Source: Fusarium oxysporum f. sp. lycopersici 4287 (lineage: Eukaryota > Ascomycota > Sordariomycetes > Hypocreales > Nectriaceae). Taken from it: DNA of 64,000 bases. Shown here piece after piece: positions 1 to 8,336 of this stretch. The first letter of the stretch is position 1. Each line of letters begins with the position of its first letter. The stretch lies in contig NC_030991.1 in NCBI RefSeq assembly GCF_000149955.1, positions 3,635,428 to 3,699,427 of the forward strand. Direction: 5' to 3'. The translations under genes and the position numbers were made by a program. A model generated the notes under the pieces. The model saw only the letters and a program-made list of their open reading frames with translations, searched no databases and was not told the origin of the DNA.

Positions 1-1172
1 ATGAGTTTTAAATCAGCTGCAACAGCCTTTGCATTCCTCTCGTCAAGCAGTCGATGGGGCTTCCCATCGTTGAGCCACAGGGTGAGGCAGAAATCTATCA
101 TCTTATTCTCAATAACGTTCCCACCGCCGCGTCCACTCGTTGCAGCGGAGAAGGGAGACAGGATTCTTGCTGTAAGGGACGGCTCAACTTGTACTGTAGC
201 ATGTCCAGCAAGCGAATGTTGCAGTAGTGGCTGATGGACCTGGATATTCCATGAAACCTCAGCTCGGGTATAGTCCTTGCAGTCTTGTGCAGTGTTGACA
301 ATATCGCGCAAGAAGTCCAGCTCATGCAATGCGACCTCGAGAGCTGATTTGGGTTTGCGAGACCTGGGAAAGGACGTCTCATCTTCAGTTGCCGACTGCT
401 GGGAAGCTACTTGTGCAGGTCGAAACCAATCATTCTTCTTTTTCGCCCGAGGAATAATNNNNNNNNNNNNNNNNNNNNNNNNNNNNNNNNNNNNNNNNNN
501 NNNNNNNNNNNNNNNNNNNNNNNNNNNNNNNNNNNNNNNNNNNNNNNNNNNNNNNNNNNNNNNNNNNNNNNNNNNNNNNNNNNNNNNNNNNNNNNNNNNN
601 NNNNNNNNNNNNNNNNNNNNNNNNNNNNNNNNNNNNNNNNNNNNNNNNNNNNNNNNNNNNNNNNNNNNNNNNNNNNNNNNNNNNNNNNNNNNCGCAGACT
701 TGACAGGGCTCCTCTTGCGTCGACCTCTGGCGCTCGACTTTTCCGAGCCCGCAACAGATGGTGACTGGCATGAGCTTCCCGAGGCCATCGAATTGGATCG
801 TGATGGTGTAATGCCGGGTACGTCGAAGCCTCGGAACGGAATAGGTGGTAGATGCGGTCGCGCTTGATTGATGTTTGACCGAGGTGTTTCCTCGCCCATT
901 TCCATCTCTTCTACCCTAGCGCCTTCGGGGACATCGCCAGTATCACTACCATATCCATTTGTATAATCGAGTCGTTGTCGTTTGGTCGGGGAGCTTGCGC
1001 GTTGGTTGTGGCTGCCGGAATTCGATGGTGGAGGTGTCGTCATCGAATGCCTTCTCTTGGTCACGACAGCACGAGGTTGGGGTAGTCGATTGTTTGGCTT
1101 GGTGAGCTCGGGGTTGGGAATGATGCCATCGAACCAATCTTCAATGAAGCGGGAGTGATGCAAGTCGTTCAT
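1..1172 (-). CDS. PD-(D/E)XK nuclease-like domain protein, partial
   Basis: This is the N-terminal and middle part of a minus-strand gene that runs off the left edge. The start at 1172 gives a protein opening MNDLHHSRFIEDWFDGI. A Ser/Pro- and Arg-rich disordered region follows, with KRQR and GRRKR basic patches and a DVPEG..EETPR segment. The frame is kept across the 234-N gap (78 codons). Beyond the gap come a helical segment (ALEVALHELDFLRDIVNTA), then CKDYTRAEVSWNIQVHQPLL, then a region around VQVEPSLTARILSP and NVIENKMIDFCLTLWL. This order is what I know from the fungal PD-(D/E)XK nuclease-like family (PF20516), which is abundant in Fusarium accessory DNA. The C-terminal part of the domain is outside the window, so catalytic residues cannot be checked. 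The biological role of the family is unclear. Confidence 0.72.
   Translation of the reverse strand, partial: MNDLHHSRFIEDWFDGIIPNPELTKPNNRLPQPRAVVTKRRHSMTTPPPSNSGSHNQRASSPTKRQRLDYTNGYGSDTGDVPEGARVEEMEMGEETPRSNINQARPHLPPIPFRGFDVPGITPSRSNSMASGSSCQSPSVAGSEKSSARGRRKRSPVKSAXXXXXXXXXXXXXXXXXXXXXXXXXXXXXXXXXXXXXXXXXXXXXXXXXXXXXXXXXXXXXXXXXXXXXXXXXXXXXXIIPRAKKKNDWFRPAQVASQQSATEDETSFPRSRKPKSALEVALHELDFLRDIVNTAQDCKDYTRAEVSWNIQVHQPLLQHSLAGHATVQVEPSLTARILSPFSAATSGRGGGNVIENKMIDFCLTLWLNDGKPHRLLDERNAKAVAADLKL
459..692. other. Assembly gap (234 N)
   Basis: This is a run of 234 unknown bases inside the PD-(D/E)XK-like gene. The length is a multiple of three and the coding frame is the same on both sides. The gap size is therefore probably close to real, or the bases were masked rather than lost. 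Confidence 0.95.
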
Positions 1173-3705
1173 GGAAATAACATGTGCATTGAACTTGGGT
1201 ATGGTGTTGTTGGAGATCTAGAAATGCTCCATGTCATGTAGCGTGTCAAATAATAATGCCAAGGTAGGCTGAGTTGACCAGGCGACATGATGTAAGACAG
1301 GCTAACCCTTTTGGACATTGGTCACTATAGGGTAGTTGGTACAGCCAACCGCGACAACGTTAAATCTAGGAGGGAATCAGCATTTAGATTTTCAAGACCA
1401 CAACTAAGATTTCTTGTTCTATATAACTCTTTTCGGAATCCTAGCCATTGGGGAGTATGAAGATATTTTATTTTCTTAATAATTAGACCTGTATTTTTGT
1501 TGTAGCTACTTCTTATACTTGAGACACAATGCCATTACCGTTCCACCGTGACGATTTCCTCTTATGGATTAGTGCAGCTTCTCGAGAGCTTGACGATTCC
1601 CCAATTTGGCTAGCGTGGATAAACTGTCCCATATCGTCACGAGGTTTATGCGACTGGAAGTGAAACGCCCCCGTGCTTTGCCCTAGCGTAACCGCAGGTA
1701 GCTTTGCTGGATGAGATCTATTGTCAACTGAAAATTGCAATAAATTTCAAATTATGATATTAGCTGTGATCACAGATAAATGGAATATCGATCAGTTATT
1801 GAGTTTGAGCTCTTGGTTACGGGTTCCAGTCTTTACGTACAATCAGTTTGGAAACCCTTTCCAAAATGTAACCACGCTACAACACTAGTTTGTACCCTAA
1901 AACATAGTCCTCGGGATATCTAAAAATATGGAAGATTTTTCTTTCATTCTGATAATAGCTTTCAATCACCTGGTGGGCTTTAAATCGGCTATGGAAATCA
2001 AGATATAGTAGCTGTAGGGTAATTGTCCATCAAGTCGTCCTCTTACCCTTTGCCTTGTATCTAATAGTCGTAGTTTGGGCAGCTGGTGAACATACCTCGG
2101 TCCGACTCGTTATCCCATGCGATGAGGGATCAGAAACACGGAAGAGATATCTTAGAATAGCCTTTACGGAATCGGTCATGTATTGGTTGAAAGAATGGGG
2201 GAGGGGGGGTTGAATGGAGTGCCGACTTGCGGCTCGAACGGCTTAAACATTGGGGTTTATTGCCACGCTTGGGTTGTACTTGAATGCGATGACTTGACCG
2301 ATTGGCGGTAATGAGGGTTAGATAAAACAAACTGAAAGATTGTATGGTCAGTATTATTATATGATATACTGCTAGTCGGAGGGAGCTGAGCAGGAAGGCC
2401 TTCAGTCCATTAGTGATCGTGATTTTGGTTATGGTGCACCTATTGTCTATGCAGGAGCCCATTCAAGCTGGTAACCAGGCAATCGGAATGTGCACAATGT
2501 ATGCATGGTAAGGTGTGACGTGGGCAAACAGCCAACAATGAAATCCATGCAAACCTTGCAAGCCATAAGCTTAATTTACAGAGCGTGTTCCCCGTTGTGT
2601 CATTGGATTCCGCTGGCTCCCAGCAAGGCTATCTAAACAAATTTAGTTGGCGGCTGGGAACTCGTTCTCGCTTTACTAGTAATTTGCTAACCTGACCTGT
2701 TGACCTTATCACAGAAGCGAATGCGGTATGGACCAGGCTCATCTATTACAGCTAACACTACTATTCTTGGCTGTGATAGATTGCAAGTCAAGACGGCCCT
2801 CTCTGATCCCTCAGTTTATCACTGACACTATTATGCTTGGCTGAAACAGCTTGTGAGTAAAAGCGACGCTCTCTGATCTCTTTATTGATAGCTGACACTG
2901 CTGTCCTTGGTTGTGACAGTACGCAAGTGGAAAAGTCCGAAGTTGAGACGACCTTGTTATTTTCCCTTGATTTGTACCTAGCGAGTGTGTACAGTATAGA
3001 AGGCACTACTAATATGCGATCAAGGCCGCCTCAATAAGCCTGACTCATGTGCACTATCGCTTCCTGTAATGCCTCACCATGAGCAACCAGACTACAACCG
3101 TTATATTTGGGTATTCCTATGACTTCAGAAGTTAGTCATCTCGGGTGTGTTCTGTTTTTGTTGAGAAGCTTGGTAGGGTTGTCCGCAAAGAGCAGCGCGA
3201 CTCTTATCGACGAGGGATTCAAGAGGCACTCCACAGTCATCAAGACCCCAGCCTCTTCTTTTTTGTACGCATCACCATAGATGACAGAAGGTAACACGGC
3301 CCATATGTGTCAATATGTGCTACTTGTCTTTGCGTTCCCCGAGTGATCTACTTCGGTCGCATCCCGCATGATAGTTAGCCCAACCAAAGTTGGCTTACGT
3401 GCTAGCAATAGATTTGCGTCTCTCATTGGGACTATGCAATCCCAAATAATGTGGCGGCATTCCCCAAGTCTATTAACGTCGAATGAACAGCTCAAATCGT
3501 CCATTTGTCTGTATATCTTTTACATGCGTCAGCGTCCGTGTGAGAATGAAGATACCGAGTCTCTATTCTGTGAGCTGGAGGAGCAACGGACCCTGGTAGC
3601 CTGAGCCATCTGTTTCAACCAAGAAATCGTTTTTGCTCTCTATCAATTATCTGGAAGCATTCTTTGCCACGTAGTCAACGAACACGGCATCATAGCTAAT
3701 TCAGT
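1173..3705. other. Gene-poor stretch, no gene seen
   Basis: I see only short unrelated ORFs on both strands, none with a recognisable motif or sensible splice partners. The one structure is a diverged ~69-bp tandem repeat near 2686-2960, listed separately. Confidence 0.6.
2686..2960. repeat. Diverged ~69-70 bp tandem repeat, about 3-4 copies
   Basis: The units begin near 2751, 2821 and 2890, each opening with CTAACACT or CTGACACT, then a CTTGGCTGTGA-like core and a GCAAGT..AAGACGG-like tail. Spacing between corresponding bases is 69 and 70. A weaker fourth copy may start near 2686. The copies differ by many substitutions, so the array is old. It lies in non-coding DNA. Confidence 0.6.
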
Positions 3706-4314
3706 ATGTGTAAGATATTCGTGTATACGTCTGTCTACGCAGATGGACAACGCGAGGAAGATCGACAATACACGAGGTGCGCAGACTTTCGCCGTGGTTT
3801 CCAATGCCGAACGAGGTCCTACCATGAGCACCAAGAGCATCTTAACTCATCAAGCTCGCACTGCCATAGACGACAGACGGATCGGCCATACAGTGGTTTA
3901 ACAAATGACAACAGATGGTTAGGTATAGACAACAGCAGTCGGGGGGCTGTCTATCCCAATCATTGTACCACCGACGCACATCCCATAGACTTTGTCCGGC
4001 GACGCAATAGTCAAAGTTTTCATCAGACAACTCGCCAACCCAAGCGTCGTCTTCGGAGGGAAGCAGTTGACAAGTACCCTTGCTCTAATCATCGCTACAA
4101 CACCTCCGACCAGAGTGAATATCTTTACCAATGCCCTGAACCAGACAAAAACGCGGCGTTGTATAAGAGTATTCGTATCGCTCAGCATAACGCTGAGATT
4201 GCACGTCGTCCAAAGCGTGTTTGGTTCGCAGATGGTGTCAACATTTGGACGTTCCACAAGGGTGCCCCACCAGTTAGGCTCCAATTCAAGAAAGGGCATA
4301 TTAAGCGACTGTGA
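3706..4314 (+). CDS. Small lineage-specific protein, MCx..YxDG family (copy 1)
   Basis: This is a 202-residue ORF. It opens MCKIFVYTSVYADGQREED, with two spaced cysteines after it (CADFRRGFQC). The middle is rich in Ser, His, Arg and Gln. The C-terminus carries a helical RIAQHNAEIARRPKRVWF segment. The gene at 10878-11660 has the same plan: MC, then YSDG..E, then CTNSRHGQVC, then RIAEANAKIASRP. I therefore call them paralogs. I know similar small proteins from Fusarium but no function for them. No signal peptide or membrane segment is visible. The start at 3706 is supported by the shared MC opening. The middle is poorly conserved between the copies, so partial decay is possible. Confidence 0.55.
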   Translation: MCKIFVYTSVYADGQREEDRQYTRCADFRRGFQCRTRSYHEHQEHLNSSSSHCHRRQTDRPYSGLTNDNRWLGIDNSSRGAVYPNHCTTDAHPIDFVRRRNSQSFHQTTRQPKRRLRREAVDKYPCSNHRYNTSDQSEYLYQCPEPDKNAALYKSIRIAQHNAEIARRPKRVWFADGVNIWTFHKGAPPVRLQFKKGHIKRL

Positions 4315-5450
4315 GTTGAGCGAAGTCTCGTTTTTGGCATTCCTTTCCTAGATGGAAAGCCGGTAAACTTTCACAACTTAGGCCTTGAAGTTGGGCGATT
4401 GTCGTGAAAATCATGGGAGTTACTGTATTGATGTCTCCGGTTCAGATAGCGTAAGGTAGTTTGGAAGTCATGAAATAGTTTACCAAACTCATTAGGGTGA
4501 CCTTATTGGAGCCAGAATCTACTAATAATATGCTACACACTTGATTGACTAGTAGTCAGGAAATCTGGGCAGGTCGCCTCATAGTTCGGATAGCCGCAAT
4601 GAAACGCGGGCAAAAGCTTAGAGTTTCTTAAGCCCTTGAACTCCTGTGCTGCAGATTGAGCGATATCAGAGACATAGGCCTTGTAAAACCACAACCGTAA
4701 CATGATTTACTGCAAATATCAGCATCATAGCCTGACCATACAGCTGTTTTAAAGATAAGTCGGTCATGTTAAGAAACTTGAAACGCCGTTCGGTTGGCTC
4801 GTCTTGCAGAAGTAGTTGGATATGGTTGACTTGATTTACTTTTCTGCACAGTATCAAAAGTACTATGAACCTTCTTCCTGATGCGCCGTCGCATATCTAA
4901 ATCATATTTCCGTCAAAGCAACACTCGGCCAAGTCTAAATGAGTCGAAAATTGTGACGGGTCGTGGACATAATCTGTGACCAGATTGTCCCATGTCCCAT
5001 CGTCCCCCTTGACCAATGTTATATATCACCTGTCGGTGCTAACGGGGGACTTCTCCCTCCACTACGTTCCGGGTGCGGTAGCGAGGTACGAGCTACCTTT
5101 TTTCGTGGGGTGAAATAAATAATTTCATGGGACACTTTTCAAGTGACCTCTTGTTATACAGTCCCTTCGCCTGTGGCTCAGGTACCTTGATTGAGTTGAA
5201 AGAATTCAACTTTTGCAAAGTGTCTGACTTTTGTCACCCTCGTTGTTGATTAGTAGTATCGTTTCGTCTCCCTTCGGTCGTCTCACTCACACGTCAGCCT
5301 TCGGCTTCCGTAAGTCGTCGCTTCGCTCCTCTAAGGAAAGAAACTCTAGCCATCCCTCCGCGGGGCTCGTAACTATTCCCTGGAGGTTTATGATCACTTG
5401 GGGTCTTTATTACTACCCCGCTTCGTGATGACACTATTCACAGATGGATT
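4315..5450. other. Non-coding stretch with a cluster of short GC-rich hairpins
   Basis: No gene is visible. From about 5040 to 5440 there are many tiny palindromes, such as GCCTTCGGC, GCTTCGC and CCGCGG, and a GGTAGC..GCTACC stem near 5078-5098. The motif TTCGCCTGTGGCTCAG near 5167 recurs, with one change, just right of the transposon near 8348. The interval directly adjoins the transposon insertion point. It may be the remnant of another repeat. Confidence 0.4.
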
Positions 5451-5452
5451 TA

Positions 5453-5533
5453 CTCGTAGGTTTGACTAAAAAGGAACCCCACTCATAGAGTGGGCGGCAA
5501 AATTCTGGGACAAGGGCAAAATTCTGGGACAGC
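5453..5533 (+). repeat. Left terminal inverted repeat of the pogo-like element (81 bp)
   Basis: It starts CTCGTAGGTTTGACTAAAAA and ends GGGACAGC. Inside are a perfect palindrome with 7-bp arms, CCCACTC-ATA-GAGTGGG (5478-5494), and two direct copies of GGCAAAATTCTGGGACA (5496-5512 and 5515-5531) spaced 19 bp apart. The repeated 17-mers are likely transposase-binding sites (inference). Confidence 0.92.
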
Positions 5534-5805
5534 TGATGGGTTAGAAATAGGTGGGGAAATCAGGTTATCTCTGGCTTACACTTCTAATTTTATCGCAATC
5601 TATTCGAAATTTCTGCTGTGACTCAATTGAAAAGTATTGAAGCTGTCGCCAAAATTATTTTATCATGCGAGGCATATTTGCGGTGGTGTTGCGGCCGAAA
5701 TTGTGAACCTTGACTGCGGGCCAGTCCAGCCCCGTTTCCTCGCCCCACGATGCCTTCAGCTCTGCCTCTGATCTGGCCGCCAACAGCACAAGGGATGTCG
5801 ATCTA

Positions 5806-8127
5806 TTATTGTGTGTGCCTTTGGGGGTGTAATGTATTCATGATTCTGTGATAAGTGGAAGAAAAATTGGTCTCGAAGCTGGGTAAAGGATCAGGAAGAG
5901 GCGGCAACTCGGGCTCCTCGATATCCTGTGACAGATCAACAAAATCAGGGCCTTCTTCATCGATTTCTGAGTCATCAGAATCCCCAAAAGTGAGGCTATC
6001 ACGAACAGGATCTCTCTGTGAGTTGCCGAGCATAATCTCAACACCATCGCTCGAAGGAAGGGCAGGCATATCCTGAAGAGGACTTCGATAAAAGCCAGCA
6101 GCGCTGGCATCACGAAGTCGCTCGTGGAAGCGTTTCTGCTGTGCTGAACCGCTTGTATCATAAAAGAAGCCTTCTTGGGGAGTTGGTGAAGCTTCTCGCG
6201 ATGGAGGAGGAATAACGAGAATCTCGTCAACTATATCTAATTGCTTCCACTTCTTCCAACGTGAAAAGCTGATATGAACAGGTTTCCCGTTGTTGTTTAT
6301 ATCATACTTGTAACTCTTCTCATATTCCTCTCGTAGGCGGTTATCTTCTTCTTTTTGTAATTGCTTTAAGCTGCGGCATTGGCGGCGAAGCTCCTCTTGT
6401 TGCTCGTTCTTCGTTGAAGCGTTGAGACTTTCTCGCACCTGCTTAACTGTAACGCTGTTAATATATAATCCTGATGGCATTACCTTCTTCCTCTTATTCC
6501 TCTTGTTGTTTACAGAGGCAATACGATCAAGTCGGGTCTTTATGTGCTCTTCTGCGAAGCTGTTCAGAACTACAGCCTCACATACGACATCTTCCAAAAC
6601 GCCGAAGGAATGACGAGTAGGTGAACTGAAGCCATCGCGATAGTTGCGTTTGAGATGACGAGTAACTTCGCGAGCATCTTTAAAGCGCGCTTCTTTTGGA
6701 AGAAGTGACGGTAGAGCAGGATTTGTAACAGCGAGAAGAGACTTCTTCTTCTCCCTGACTTTGTGAATGACTGCCGCCCCATTTACAGGGAAAATTCCGC
6801 TCTTCTCGAAGCCGTTCATGATGTTGTGAACTGAGAAGCCTTCTTTAATTATCTCGCTTAGCTTGCTGACGAAGTCGGAGCGCTTGAAATTGAGATAACC
6901 TTGGCGGATGTGATGCCGCAGACGTTTTTGGTGAGAATTTTTCAGCAGCTGAAATACTCCAACATCTAGAGGTTGTGTATGATGTGTTGAATGGGGAGGA
7001 AGAATGAAGATCTCGATATCGAAGCGAACACAATAATCCATGAGCTCCAAGGAGGTCTTGCCGGTAAAGCCGTCGATAACGAGGAATCGCCAAATCCGCT
7101 CCTTTTCAGGCCGCTCAAAATACGGCTGATGCCAAATGAAGTCAGGCATATCGATATCTCTCATATACTCATCACAGCCAAACCAGTCAGTAAAAGTGAT
7201 GCCTCTAGACTGTGCCTTTGCTGTGCATTCGAAGGAATTGCGATTAAAATGACGGATCCAATCCATCGAGATCTCTGCGTTGGAAAAGCCGCTCTCAGAG
7301 CGAGCGAATCGAATACCTTCATCCAGAGCGTTAACATCCCAAGATTCCGTTGGCCAAGTCTTAAACACCATTAATGGAGGTATCATGACTAAAGATATGT
7401 CAGAATAAGGGCAGAAGTCCAGAGAATACTCACATCCAGCTGCATTCGCGCATCCAAGCATCGTGGTTGATTCTCTGTTGGTGAAAGAAACAACATCGTG
7501 TTTGGCGTTGAGCATCTTCTTCACGATAATTACCTCAAGCCTCTCGCGAAGGGCACCAATCCGTATGCCGCATTCATCGGCGTTGAACATCTGTGAGGCC
7601 TCGATATCTCGATTTCTAACAGCTACACCAAGGTCAGTATAGAATTGCTGAAGATCTTCAATATCTCCAGCTTCAAATCCTGCCCTTTCTCGGTCGAAAG
7701 CTCGAACTAACTTCTTCTTCTGCAGCTGCGGATTATCGCGAAGAAACCGCCTGTACCATCCATCGCCGACAGGCCCTGCTGGAGGCGTTCGTGATGCCCT
7801 CAAATCATTTGCTGCCTCTTCAATAAGTAGCTGATTACAGGGAAAACCTGCTCTCTCGAGCCAAACGATATACGCGATCACGGCACGCTCCTCAGCCTCA
7901 TCGAGATTCCTCGGCCGGCCGCGGCTGTTATCACTGAAGTCAGGTTTTCCGTACAGCTTCATTGACTTCAGATGACGACCAACAGCGCTCTTGGAGGCGC
8001 TGAATCTATCCGCAGCTTCTCTCACGGTGAGAGGTTTCCCTTCCTTAGTGTTGCGGTGGCGGCGTTGTGAGAGCAAAATCGCACGTGCAGCCGCAACGGC
8101 AGGGTTGGGTTGATAAAGATCAGTCAT
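5806..8127 (-). CDS. Pogo/Fot-like transposase with an in-frame 45-bp intron
   Basis: The ORF is 773 codons read straight through. Residues ~32-56 form a helix-turn-helix (TVREAADRFSASKSAVGRHLK), and residues ~75-140 resemble a CENP-B-type DNA-binding region. The catalytic domain has three Asp positions: D184 in FNADECGIR, D352 in RFLVIDGFTGK and D388 in THHTQPLDVGVF, giving DD(35)D spacing. The C-terminus has a basic coiled coil (RRQCRSLKQLQKEEDNRLRE) and an acidic tail. Positions 7389-7433 look like an intron: GTGAGT donor, CTGAC branch and TTTAG acceptor. It is 45 bp, so both spliced and unspliced forms stay open. Splicing joins NAAG directly to FMIPPLMVFK, the form typical of the family, giving about 758 residues. 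It would cut at TA and move the element by cut-and-paste. Confidence 0.9.
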   Translation of the reverse strand: MTDLYQPNPAVAAARAILLSQRRHRNTKEGKPLTVREAADRFSASKSAVGRHLKSMKLYGKPDFSDNSRGRPRNLDEAEERAVIAYIVWLERAGFPCNQLLIEEAANDLRASRTPPAGPVGDGWYRRFLRDNPQLQKKKLVRAFDRERAGFEAGDIEDLQQFYTDLGVAVRNRDIEASQMFNADECGIRIGALRERLEVIIVKKMLNAKHDVVSFTNRESTTMLGCANAAGCEYSLDFCPYSDISLVMIPPLMVFKTWPTESWDVNALDEGIRFARSESGFSNAEISMDWIRHFNRNSFECTAKAQSRGITFTDWFGCDEYMRDIDMPDFIWHQPYFERPEKERIWRFLVIDGFTGKTSLELMDYCVRFDIEIFILPPHSTHHTQPLDVGVFQLLKNSHQKRLRHHIRQGYLNFKRSDFVSKLSEIIKEGFSVHNIMNGFEKSGIFPVNGAAVIHKVREKKKSLLAVTNPALPSLLPKEARFKDAREVTRHLKRNYRDGFSSPTRHSFGVLEDVVCEAVVLNSFAEEHIKTRLDRIASVNNKRNKRKKVMPSGLYINSVTVKQVRESLNASTKNEQQEELRRQCRSLKQLQKEEDNRLREEYEKSYKYDINNNGKPVHISFSRWKKWKQLDIVDEILVIPPPSREASPTPQEGFFYDTSGSAQQKRFHERLRDASAAGFYRSPLQDMPALPSSDGVEIMLGNSQRDPVRDSLTFGDSDDSEIDEEGPDFVDLSQDIEEPELPPLPDPLPSFETNFSSTYHRIMNTLHPQRHTQ

Positions 8128-8253
8128 AGTGACGGTCTAGATGAAAAGTCAAATTGAGATACAAGATATGACCGAATGATACTTAGAAATGTCTTTCAAA
8201 AGTTGGGTTTTTGGTGGTGAAATCAAGCAAATTCGGACTGAGCGGGGTATTCG

Positions 8254-8334
8254 GCTGTCCCAGAATTTTGCCCTTGTCCCAGAATTTTGCCGCCCACTCT
8301 ATGAGTGGGGTTCCTTTTTAGTCAAACCCACGAG
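8254..8334 (-). repeat. Right terminal inverted repeat of the pogo-like element (81 bp)
   Basis: It is the reverse complement of 5453-5533 with a single G/A difference near the tip. It carries the same palindrome (8293-8309) and both 17-bp repeats (8256-8272 and 8275-8291), mirrored. Confidence 0.92.
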
Positions 8335-8336
8335 TA

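Larger units (their letters stand above)
5453..8334 (-). mobile_element. Complete pogo/Fot-like Tc1-mariner transposon
   Basis: This is a 2882-bp element bounded by 81-bp inverted repeats that differ at one base. It is flanked by TA on both sides (5451-5452 and 8335-8336), as expected for Tc1/mariner target duplication. It holds a single transposase gene on the minus strand that is open over its whole length. Near-identical TIRs, a clean TA duplication and an intact ORF all suggest a recent insertion, perhaps still competent. Family placement (pogo/Fot) rests on the HTH plus CENP-B-like N-terminus and the DDD-type catalytic domain. Confidence 0.9.

Noticed and set aside
457..700. Apparent ORFs spanning the N gap on other frames
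   Set aside because: They are shadows of the in-frame PD-(D/E)XK-like gene and consist mostly of unknown residues.
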